A stretch of 64,000 nt of DNA from Bretschneidera sinensis (lineage: Eukaryota > Streptophyta > Magnoliopsida > Brassicales > Akaniaceae). Under the pieces are notes generated by a model that was not told the DNA's origin, searched no databases, and was given only the letters and a program-made list of their open reading frames with translations. The first letter of the stretch is position 1, and each line of letters begins with the position of its first letter. The position numbers and the translations under genes are program-made. Location of the stretch: positions 140,999,001 to 141,063,000 of the forward strand of contig CM043698.1 of the NCBI GenBank assembly GCA_023935145.1, given 5' to 3'. Of the stretch, positions 35,901-47,900 are shown piece after piece.

Positions 35901-38900
35901 AAAAATTCTATGCATTATTTTCAGAAAATATTGATTATGTCAGTGATGGCCCAGGGGAGAGGGGTCTTTTTTAGGGTGACCTTGCAGAGGTTAGAAGTCG
36001 GTGGGATCTCTCGTGGCTGGTGGGTGGTGATTTTAATGTTGTTCTTTATCCTCATGAGAGAACCGGGAGTGTGCAAGAGAATAGTTCTATGAGAGAGTTT
36101 CTGGAATTTTTGAGGGGTCATGATCTTATTGATTTGCCCCTATCGAGTGGTTCATTCAATTGGTCGAGTTTTAGGGAGATTCACTCGTTTTCTAGGATTG
36201 ACCACTTCCTTGTCTTAGAGTGTTGGGAAGCCATCTTTACTAGTTTGATTCAAAAGCTTTTACCTCAGCCCACTTTGGACCATCGTCCTATTGTACTTGA
36301 AGTGGGGGATTTGAATTGGGTACGACTCTGTTTCAGTTTCGAGAATACGTGACTTAAAGTGGAAGGTTTTCAGGATCTTGTCAAAGGGTGGTGGGATGGT
36401 TGTATTATGAGGGGTTTTGCTAGTTTTGTGGTGGCAGCAAAGTTGAAATTTTTGGAAGAGGAGCTGAAAAAATGGAACAAAGAAACCCTCAGTAATGTTA
36501 ACTCCTCTCTTAATGCTCTGTTGGGTGAGATTAGTGGGCTTCATGAGAAGGAGATTGTTTTGGGCCTTTCGAGGGAGGATAAAGAAAGGAGGGTTTGGGT
36601 TAACAAGGAACTTTCTAAGCTCATCTCCATGAAAAAAATCCCTTGGTGGCAAAAATCTAAAGAAATTTGGTTGCGTGAGGGTGATAGAAACACTAAATGC
36701 TTTCATCGTATGGCTAATGATCACAGGAGACACAACTTTCTTGGATCCATTGAGGTAGATGGTGTGTTGTTTGGGGAGAAGGCCGGTATGAAAGAGGCAA
36801 TTTGTGATTTCTATAAACTTCCCTACAAGGAGATATGTGATAATAGACCGAATTTGGATGGACCGGAGTTTGCTAGCATTGATGGGAGGGAGGCTAATTG
36901 GATTGAGCGTCCTTTTAAGGAGGAATTCTTGCTACTCTTATAGATGGGTATAAAGCTCCGGGTCCCGATGGCTTTTATTATTCACAATTGGGAAGTGCTA
37001 AAAGGGGATATCATTAGACTTTTTGAGTAGTTTCATTCTTCAGGAGAGTTTGTGGGAAGTCTTAATTCTACCTTTATTGTCCTTATTTCGAAGAAAGAAA
37101 AAGTTTCAAATGTCAAAGACTTCTGGCCTATTAGTCTTGTAGGGTGTATTTATAGGCTTTTATCGAAGGTTCTTACTTTTAGATTGAAGCAGGTAATCTG
37201 GAAAGTGATGAGTACTTTTCAAAATAAATTCATTGAGGGTAAGCAAATTTTGGATGCCGTTTTGATTGCTAATGAAGTTGTGGATGCCCATGTAAAAGAT
37301 GGAGGGAGAGGGGTGATTTGTAAATTAGATATGGAAAAGGCCTATGATCATGTTTGTTGGGGTTTTGTGATGTACTTATTGAAAAAGATGGCTTTTGGGG
37401 ACAAATGGTGTAGTTGGATCTACAAATGTATATCTTTGGCCTCCTTCTCTATCCTTGTTAATGATTGTTCTTTTGGTTTTTTCAAAGCTTCGCAAGGTCG
37501 TAGACATTTGGTGTTGGAGGCTTTTAGCAAAATGTTGATGAAAGCGGTTGATGAGGGGCTTTTGAGTGATTTCAAGGTAGAGAGATTTGGAGGTAGTGTG
37601 AGAGTGTCTCATCTTCTTTTTGCCAATGACACAATTGTTTTTTTTTTGGAGTGGAAGCTCTTCAAATCTTACCTCTTCGGTGTGTTCTTTTGTGTTTTGA
37701 GGCAGTTTCGAGGTTAAGGTTAATCTTAGTAAGGGTGATTTAATCCCTCTTGGTGAGAATAGTAATGGCCGTTTTCTTGCAAATTTGTTGGGGGTGCAAT
37801 TTGGAGTTGCTTCCTTTTACTTATCTTGCTCTTCCGCTTGGAGCTAAATTTAAAGACAAAAGTATTTGGAATCCTATTGTGGAAAGGTTTGAAAAACGAT
37901 TAGCCGGGTGGAAGAATCACCACCTCTCAAAAGGAGGAAGGCTTACACTTATAAAAAGTACTCTCTCTAGCTTCCTATGTACTTTATGTCTCTTTTACCT
38001 ATCCCTAGTTCGGTGGCTAATCAGTTGGAGGGTATCAAAGGAGGTTTCTTTGGGGTAACACGAGGGAGGAATTCAAGTATCATTTGGCAAGGTGGCGTGT
38101 GGTTAAGCAATCGATAGATAAAGGGCGTTTTGGTTTTAAATCCCTTACTTTATTCAATAAAGCTCTCCTTGGGAAATGGTTATGGAGATTTCTTATGGAG
38201 ATGGATCATCTGTGGAGAAAAGTGGCGGAAACTAAGTTTGGGATGGATCCTAACGGGTGGATGTCTAAGGAAGGAAGGGGGGCTTATGGTGTAGGGGTGT
38301 GGAAATGGATTCGGAAAGGTTAGGAGGCTATGCTTCCTTGTGCTTCCGTGTTGGTGGGTAATGGTGAGAGAACGCGGCTGCGGCTTTGGCATGATACGTG
38401 GTTTGGGAACACTCCGTTAAAAAACCAATTTTTGGATATCTATGCTATTGTGAGAGATAAAGAAGCTCTTATTTGTTCGTGCGTCTTTGTGAATAATGAT
38501 ATAACCTCTTGGGAAGTGCCTTTTATCTGAAATGTATATGATTGGGAGGTTGAGAGGGTTCAAAGTTTCTTGGAAGCATTGTATAGTTCTAGAATGGATT
38601 TATCTAGAGAGGATTCAATTAAGTGGAGGGATAGCTCGGATAAAGGGTTTGAGGTGAAATCTTTTTATAAGATTCTTCTCGCTGGGGTTTCTTCGAATGG
38701 ATCCTCCAATTTCCCGTAGAAAACTATTTGGTGTTCTCCTGCCCCTAAAAAAAGTGTGCTTTTTTTGTTTGGGAAGCCGTTTGGGAGAAGATTCTCACCA
38801 TTGACAACTTACAAAGAAGAGGGAAAGGGATGGTTAATAGGTGTTTCATTTGCAAAGGTTGCGCTGAGTCTATGTTTCATTTTTTGATGCAGTGTTCCTT

Positions 38901-41900
38901 GGCTAGAAGCTTGTGGGAGATGGCATATAGTGTTTTGGCTGTCTCTTGGGTGTTCGTCGGTGAAAGATGAAACGTGGGCTTGGAGTGGGCTTCTAAGGAT
39001 CTAAAGAAAGTTTACTCTTTGATTCCTCTCTATTTTTTTGGATCGTGTGGAATGAGAGGAATCGTAGAGTTTTTGATGGCATTGAAAGAAATTTTGATGT
39101 AATTAGAGATTTTTGATTCAATGCCTTTAAATTTTGGTTTAAAAAGATTTTTTTTTTTTTTTGTGAATGAGATAGATCTATTAGATCTTGTAGAGTTTCT
39201 ATCCTATAGATAATCGTTGTAAATGGGTTGAACTCTCTTGGTGCGTTCTTAGTTTTTAATATACTTTTACTTGTAAAAAAAATGATTGACAAAAAGGGAT
39301 GTATAGCTCTTAAAGAGTAACTTAAATAAAACACTAAACTACTTATGACAGTGCTTTGGCGCTACGTAGGCCTGATTTTACATAAGGAACCCATTCATTA
39401 GAGCTCAACTTAATTCAACTCAGCTCAGCTTTGCTAAGCCTTAACGCTTATGGAGCCCTGCATTAGGAACCCCAACTTACTAGAAGATTGAACATTACAA
39501 CAAAACAGCTGCTGAACCCTTTATTTGTTACCATTGTTGCATGAGAACCGAACATATCTCTGTTTAATCCAATGTCTATTTGTTTTTGGCTGTTCTATTG
39601 TGGAGAAATATTTATTAATCTATGTACTTTGATACTCAGGTATTGAAGGTGGATTTGACAACAATGAACCTGAATATGAAGAAACTCACAATGTAGTCAT
39701 ATTGCCCAATTATGTGACTCTTCCATTTCCTTCTGTGGAGTTGCCAGAGAAGGTGCTGGTTATCTTTAGTTATGTAAAAGTATTTCTACCATTCCGAGCA
39801 AGATCTTGATTTGGTTATATCGTGTAAAATACTGCAGGTAAGATTGGCAGTTGATGCTATCTTACTGGCCGAGGGTGCTGAGCGTAAAGAGCAAGTTGCA
39901 GCCTGGACAGCTGATAAAAAGCACCCCAGTGCATATGCAATGAGTTTGCAGCAGATTGATAATGGTGTTATTGTTCCTCCAGCTGGCTGGAAATGTGCTA
40001 AATGTGACAAAAGAGAAAATCTTTGGTTAAATCTTACTGATGGAATGATCCTTTGCGGGAGGAGAAATTGGGATGGAACTGGGGGCAACAACCATGCAAT
40101 TGAACACTACAAGGAGACTAACTATCCTCTTGCTGTAAAGCTTGGGACAATAACTGCTGATCTGGAAGCAGCAGGTAATGCTTCCTCGTTTTGTATGTGT
40201 TACAGTTCTAGCAATTGAATGCATTCTCTGTGATGACATGCTCAAAAGTCTTGAGGTGCAACGGTTCATCTATATTTGGTTGGAGTAGTTATATGGGGGT
40301 ATTTTGTCAACTTATATCATACTCATAAAAAAACTAGTACAATTGTAGTTGGCACGATCAGTATTCTAGAGAAGAGACAAGTTTTGGATATAAACTTTTT
40401 CTCTCGCATGTATCAATGAGAAGACTGAACAAATTGCGGAACATTGAGATTTTTCCATCAAGATTTGCACTCTAGGTGGTTAAAAGGGGATATATAGCTT
40501 TCAGATTGTCGATTGTCTTAAGGAAGTGAATAAATATTTTGATGGTTTTTGAACACCAGAAGCTCTGATCCTTTGCTATGAAAGATTGGCTTAGACAAAG
40601 TTACAGTGATGGCTAACACACAATCAAAAGTGAATGAAACATTGTAATTCATTTTATGCTTAGAGAATATTGTGATATGGAAGATATCAATCAGTGTTAT
40701 TCTTTTCATGGAGCTTAAAAGAAGCTAAATGATAATGTTGTTGCAAGGAGTAGTTATTTCGTGTTTCTAAATTATTTCTAATCTAGGTATGCAAACTCTG
40801 AAAGTTAAAAAAAAATATTTGGAAGTGATATCATTGCCAAGGACATATTAGTAGAGCTTTGATATTTCTTCACATGCCGGATTTTCTTTTGAATGCCAGA
40901 GTAAATAATCTGTGACCACTTTTATCTTTAATAGGTTCACATCCATCTTTAATTGTGTAATTATGTAAGAATTTCTTTTCCTCTATATTCTTGATGTGCT
41001 TTTGAATGTTAACTTTTTTTTTACTTACCAAAAAAATAATGTTAACTTTTTCTTAGAGTTAAATGTGCTGCCTGCCACTGAAAAGAGCTTTGGCAGTACG
41101 AATGATCTAGGTCAAACAGTATTTGGGAATCATATTACTCATGCAGTTGGTTTTTGCTTCAACTTTTTCTTTGAGGATCTAACATGTTATCAGAACTTAC
41201 TTTGGGTAACGTATTGTGGCATGTCAGATGTTTACTCATATCCGGAGGATGACAGTGTTTTGGACCCACTTTTAGCCCAACATCTGGCATTTTTTGGGAT
41301 TGATTTTTCGTCATTGCAGAAGGTTAGTTATTTCTGGATACTTGTTCATGAATTTAATATGTTACTTTCTTCTGGTGGAGATTGGTGAAAGATAAATCTT
41401 GTAATACTGGTTGACCTTACAGATCTGTAAACCCTTTAGTTTTGTGTAATCGTCATTTCCACAGAACTCTGGATGCTTAAAGCTTAATCCCTTTTCACTC
41501 TTATATCTTCAATTCTATGGATGAGGTAGTTGACAGTCCTTTTTGTAATTGATTTGTCAGAAAGGTGTCAGGATTGGTCATCCCTGACATCTTCAATCTC
41601 CGATGATATTATTTCTGTTATTTCTAATGGTAACAAAACTAATTATTATACGTTTTCTTATGAACTAATGTGAAAAATAATAACTAATTTAGAACCCCCC
41701 TTTTTTTGGAGAAATTCTTAGGTAGGACCTAAGTGCCCAAATCTGTGGGGATTAGGGTAGCGAATCCCTATAAATGCATGGTTTTTGCAGATTGAAAATG
41801 GAAATGCGGATAATCCGCAGATTTCACCTAGTTAATCCACGTTGACCACAGTTTTCCATGTTTATGTACAATTCTGACACATGATTCATTGTTATTGGAT

Positions 41901-44900
41901 GTAAATATTAAATAATTTGTACCAAATTGCAAACCTGAGGTATCGAACCTACACACAATCACCTGTTGAAGAAGACCATTACCATCTCTCATGACGCACT
42001 TAGGTGCTGATCAGATCTAACCAAATTAATATTAACTATGCCATTTGAAATCTAGCCTAAATATTTTATAATTATCATTTAAAAATTCTTATAGGAAAAC
42101 CAAAAAATAAGAATAATAAAAGAAATAATATTACTTTACATATAAATATAGAATATTTTAAAATCATAGAGTAATATTTAATGAATTTGTTACTTTTTAA
42201 ATTTATATTTATTATATATTGACGTGTATATATTTATACATTATAATATAATATAAATGCTCTCAAAACACTCTCTTCCTATCAAATTTTAGACAATGAC
42301 ATTTCGTGCTCTCACTCCACGAACTGGTCACTTTTTGTAGGACCTGGTTTACCATGTGGCTGTAGTCCAAGCTAATGAGGAAGTGCCATATAAGTACTTG
42401 ATTGGTTAACCAAACTTGATAAACCCTGGTTAGAGACTTAGAGTGGGATTGTGCATGTGGTATTTTCTCATTGGTTTGGTCTATACTCTACAACCACCTG
42501 GTAGATGGGGTCTACTTATTAATTATTCCTTTCTTTGGGCAATAGATATAATTGGCATTTTAGCTAAGTATGGTTCGTATTAAATGATTCAGATTTGATT
42601 GGAAGTTGACATCATTTCTCGTTTCAGACTGAAATGACAACTGCTGAAAGGGAACTTGATCAGAATACCAACTTCGATTGGAATCGGATCCAAGAAAGTG
42701 GACAGGAAGTGGAACCAATTTTTGGTCCAGGTTATACTGGACTCCTCAATCTTGGAAATAGGTAATGCTGAACCGCTGGTGCTGGTATAGTGCTGTTAGG
42801 GAAAAAGCCTCCATATAATGTTCATGCTTCCTAAGTTTTCTTTGTTCATGCAGCTGCTACCTGGCAGCTACCATGCAAGTTGTGTTCTCAACGCGTTCCT
42901 TCTGTTCAAGGTTAGTTTACATTATATATGTGCATGATGTACTATATTGACTAATATTATTTGTACACTAAAGTTGTGAATCGTTTATGGTTCTTTGCTC
43001 ATTTTTTTGTTGTGAATATGTTGTCAGATACTACATGAATCAAAGCTTAAAAATGGCTTTTGAGACGGCTCCTGCTGATCCAACTGTAGACCTTAATATG
43101 CAGTTGTAAGTTACCAGCCCTTCTGTAATGTTGATTCTCCTTATCTTTCTGTCATGTGATGATAATGGTTATCATGTTGATAACTGCAATGTCGATCCAA
43201 CACTGTTCTCCATGTTGCTAAAATTAATTGGTGATCCATGTATGCCATATGATTCTCTAATGAAAACATTTGAATTCTTTTCCCTCAAATTTACAATTAG
43301 AATTCGAGTGGCCTATATTTTATATTTCTTCTGTGTAATTTTCAATAGTTCTTCATGACTTTTAAGTCTTTTCCTCCTGCCCCTCTTTACTTTCTTTGCC
43401 CTCCTCCCTTGTAATGAACCATTTAAATTGAGTTTTTGGAACTAAGTGTGAAGAAAAGAATTACATGGCAGATTTGCATCAATCCTGGCTATTTTAATGT
43501 TTTATTATTTTTTTATGGCAGAACAAAGCTGGCGCATGGTTTGCTATCTGGCAAGTGGTCTGTTCCAGCACTGGAGGTACGGTTTTAGCAAAATTGATTC
43601 CTTGATTTTATTAATTTCTTTCTTGGCTGATTCATAGATGTTTCCTTTTCTTTTCCTATCATCCAGAAAGATGATACCGCAAAAGTTGCAACCTCAACAA
43701 AGGATGCTGTAAGCTTTCTTTTGAAAATCGTCCAAATGCTGAGTTTCACCCTCTTTTTTGAGTTTCTTAAATTTCCCATGGGATTGTTGATGAATATTTT
43801 GAACCTTGAAGTTCTTGATTAAACATTGATTTTAGCAATAGAATTCGTGCTATGCTTTATCTTTTTATGCCAGGTTAAATTGTCTTATCATCTCAAATGT
43901 TAAATTGTCTTATCGTTTCAAAGTACAGTTTTAGCTTTATCTGCAAGTTACTTTTATGCTTATTATCGTGTTTAGTTATATGCTGCGAGGCTTTTCAATT
44001 AGTTTAATTATTTTTTGTTGAGAGTCCTATCAGGATCCTTAGCAAGTGTTTTAGTAGACTTGGATCATATGTATTTTATCTAAATTGTTGTGTCCTATTC
44101 TTATTAGAGTTAATATTCATAAGTCTAAATATTGGATCGGTTGTACTCTTTTATTCAATCAATATGAAGAGAGAGTTTCTTCGGTTATTATTTCAACATG
44201 GTATTAGAGCAATTTGTTCCTTGGGACCTACATAAAAAAGTCACTGTTCACCGTCGTCGGAACCTTTACAGTATAGATCGAGCGACAACCAACAACTGAT
44301 TTCCCATATGAAAGAGGAAATTCCCATGTATCATTAGTATTCAAGGCATGTGTCTTTTCATCCATAGCTCATTTCCACCCAGGATGGGACAAAGCTTCTG
44401 TAATGGATCTAAGAATAGAGATAGAGGAGATCGAAGCAACAAACGAAGCATAGGAAGGACATAAATGATCGCAAGATACAAAATTAGCAGTCAGATAAGT
44501 AGTACATGAACGTTTACCTTTACGAAGAGTAATAGGATGATCATCCTCAGAAGACGAATCAGGATCTGTCAACAAGGGAGCAATTGGTGGAGCAACAAAG
44601 GTAGAAGGGTGCGGACACGGGAGTAAACTTGCAACAGAGGATCAGACGAAGAAGGAGGAGGATCTGACTGTGATTGTGTAAGGGGCATTGGAATAGGTAT
44701 TGGAAAAGGAAATGAATAAGCCAGATCAGAGATAGAATGAAACTCAGAGTAATATGGGGTAGACTCAAAGAAGGTAACATCGGCACAAAAAAAGTACCTT
44801 TGTAGTGATGGACTATAACACCGATAACCTTTCTGTGTACGAGAATAACCTAAGAAAATATATTTGATAGAGCGTGGATCAAGTTTATCAACTCTTGGAC

Positions 44901-47900
44901 GGAGCTGATGAACAAAACAAACAGACCCAAAAATACGAGGAGGTAAGTGGAAGGGAGCACAGAGTGAGGGGATTGGTCATCAAGAAGAGAGGATGACTGA
45001 TGGTTAATTAAGTAACATGCAGTAAGAACAATTTCACTCCAAAACAATTTGAGGACAAGCATATGAAATAAGAGAGTACGAGCAATATCCATAAGATACA
45101 ATTTTTTTGCTTTGCAACTCCATTTTGTTGAGATATTTGAGAGCAAGATGATTGATGAATAATGCCAGACTTAGTCATGAAAGTTGTAAAAGACTCAGAA
45201 AAATACTCTCAAGCATATCACTACGAAAAGGAAGCATAAAGGACAAAGGATAACAATATAGAAGAACTAGGGTGCACAATGCCAATGTCATCAGCAGTGG
45301 TTTTAGATCCATCTGCAAGAGTAATATCTGGCAAAGACAAAGAGTGATAAGAATTAGAGAAAACATCAGGTACCTGACAAATGATTAGTAGTTGCAAAGT
45401 CAAGGACCCAAGGTCTTGACTTACTAGAGGGTAGACAAACTTTTGGTGTACCTGGGTGGAAAGGGTTGTCGAGGAAGATGTTCAGCTGATTGCCTTATAC
45501 TGTAAAGATGATAGTACGTGCATCGACGAAGTGAACCTCGATTACGACCAACTAACTTCCAACATGTCTCTCAAGTATGCCTTGAACGACGACAATACGT
45601 ACATCGACGAACAAAATTACTACTACGACCAAATGAAGTGCTAATATGAGGACTTGGATGGGGAGATATATTGGAGATAGTCTTGGACTCCACAGGGACA
45701 GATTATAATCTGATAAACAAAATAATCCAGTAACCAAATAGGTTATAAACCAAAGAACCAAACAGATGCTAACCAAGTAACCAAATAGGTGTTGGTACTA
45801 ACCAAGTAACCATACAGGTGTTGGTACTAACCAAGTAACCGAACAGGTGCTGGTGCTAATCAAGTAACCAAACAGGTGCTGGTGCTAACCAAGTAATCAA
45901 ACAGGTGCTGGTCTAACCAAGTAACCAAACAGGTATTAACCACGTAACCAAACAAGTGCTAGCCAAGTAACCAAACAAATCTAACCAAGTAACCAAACAG
46001 GACTAATCAAGTAACCAAGCAGGTTCAAACCAGATCTAACCAAGTAACCAAACAGGTCTTATGCAAACGGGTTTGAGCAAACAGACGGCCACCCATGATC
46101 GGAAAGGAGTGTCGAACACAGGGGTGGTGTCGCCGGAGCAAGGCAACCCCGGATATGGTCTCCGATGACCACCTAGCACTGGATCGAGGTAGATCGGAGA
46201 GATCTGAAGAGGATTGATGGTTTGGAAAGGAATGAGGTTTTTGCTGCTTTTCCGGTGGGCAAATCGGAAAATTCCGATCGAGATGGTGTGCTAATTTATT
46301 CTTAATTTGTTGACTGATACTGAAATGTTAGGGTGTAAACCTATAAATATTCTTATGGATCCCAACACAAAACTTCTTGTTGATCAAGGTGATTTATTAT
46401 ATGATCCAGGGCAATGTAGGCGTTTGGTTGGAAAATTGAATTATTTGACTGTTATTAGACCTGATATTTCATTTGCAACAAGTGTGGTAAGTCAATTTCT
46501 CGATGCTCCACGAACTAGTCATTGAGATGTTGTTGTTTGAATTTTAAGATATCTTAAAAGTGTTCTTGGTCGTGTGGTTTACTTTATCAAAATCATGGTC
46601 ATACTCAAATTGGAGGTTATACTTAGATGTGGCAAAATTTGACCCGACCCGATCCAGTCCAAACCCGACCCAACCCGAAAATACATCAAAATAATGACCC
46701 GAACCCGACTCGAAACCCGAAACGAACTGAACCGAACCCAAAACTACCCGATCTGAAATGACTTGAAAACATAATTTTTTATATAAAAAAAACAATTCGC
46801 TTTCTAAAACTAGGATAATAGTTAATTTATTAGTTGTCAAATAAAATAAGTTATATCATAATTAATTATTTATGAATTTACATGTGTTGATATGCATGGT
46901 TCAACATTCTATTAATGTGAGTAATCTTATTAATTTTAAATCAAAAATTGAAAGAGTAAATTTTGCATTATTCTTCAAATCACAATAACTTTTTATTTTT
47001 AATTGTCCAGAAAAATATAATGAAATGAAGCGATTATGTGAAATTTAATCTCTAAAATTTGGTACAAGACGTTACTAGTGAGAATAACTGTGTAGACCAG
47101 TTGTCTGAGATCATTTAAGATTGAATTTTGAGATTAAGAGTCATAACATTGCATATTGCATTAAAAAAATTAAATACATTATTTAAAAATTAAGCATTGA
47201 TTTATTATTAATTAATTTTTATGGATTTGACAATGTAACTCGTTTAGTCCTATTATATGCAAATAAAATATTTTTTTAATTAAGCATAAATATTTGTTTT
47301 GTTGACTTGACCTGACCCGACCCGACCCGACATGATCTGAGACCCGATATGACATGAGCTCGAAATGACCCGACCCGACCCGATCTGAGACCTGATATAA
47401 CATGAGCTTGAAATGACCCGACCCGAGACCTAATACGACACGAGATTGAAATGACTCGAGCCAGACTTGACTCGAAGTAACCCGCGACCCGAATGACCCA
47501 CAACTCAACATGACTCGAACCCGAACTCGAACCCGATTGGTTTGCCACCTTTAGTTATACTGATGTAGATTGAGTCGACTCTCTAGTAGAAGGTCCATTG
47601 CTGGATATTATGTATTTGTTGGAGGAAATTTAGTATCATGGAAAAGTAAGATGCAAACTATGGTGTCTAGATCGAGTGTTGAGTCCGAATATAGAGCAAT
47701 GACGCATATTACATGTGAGATGGTTTGGTTAAAATAGTTGTTGGCAGAATTTTGGATTAATTAATCAAGTCTTATGAGCTTGTGTGACAACCAAACAACT
47801 ATTCATATTGCAAATAATCCAGTATTTCATGAGAGAACTAAACATATTGAAGTTAATTGTCATGTTGTTCGAGAAAAGCTTCTACAAAATGTGATTAGTA

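Larger units (their letters stand above)
34266..39639 (+). other. UBP14 intron 2 (5.4 kb, transposon-filled)
   Basis: The donor after ATAG at 34265 and the acceptor ACTCAG at 39639 rejoin the Gly codon in ...[19 protein letters not shown]. It contains a SINE (35189-35397) and a 5'-truncated LINE (about 35905-39282). The remainder, including 39300-39600, shows no gene. Confidence 0.85.

Noticed and set aside
41710..42010. A further foldback element in UBP14 intron 5 with ACCTAAGTGC ends
   Set aside because: The inverted match is only about 11 bases, with no similarity inward and no target duplication.
44369..45776. A separate minus-strand gene within UBP14 intron 10
   Set aside because: The peptides are copia protease, integrase and RT-start sequence and lie within the LTRs of element F; this is an inverted part of that element.
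47212..47548. Repetitive Ser/Gly/Val-rich open frames
   Set aside because: They are translations of the GACCCG simple repeats in the hAT-type element and have no gene signals.
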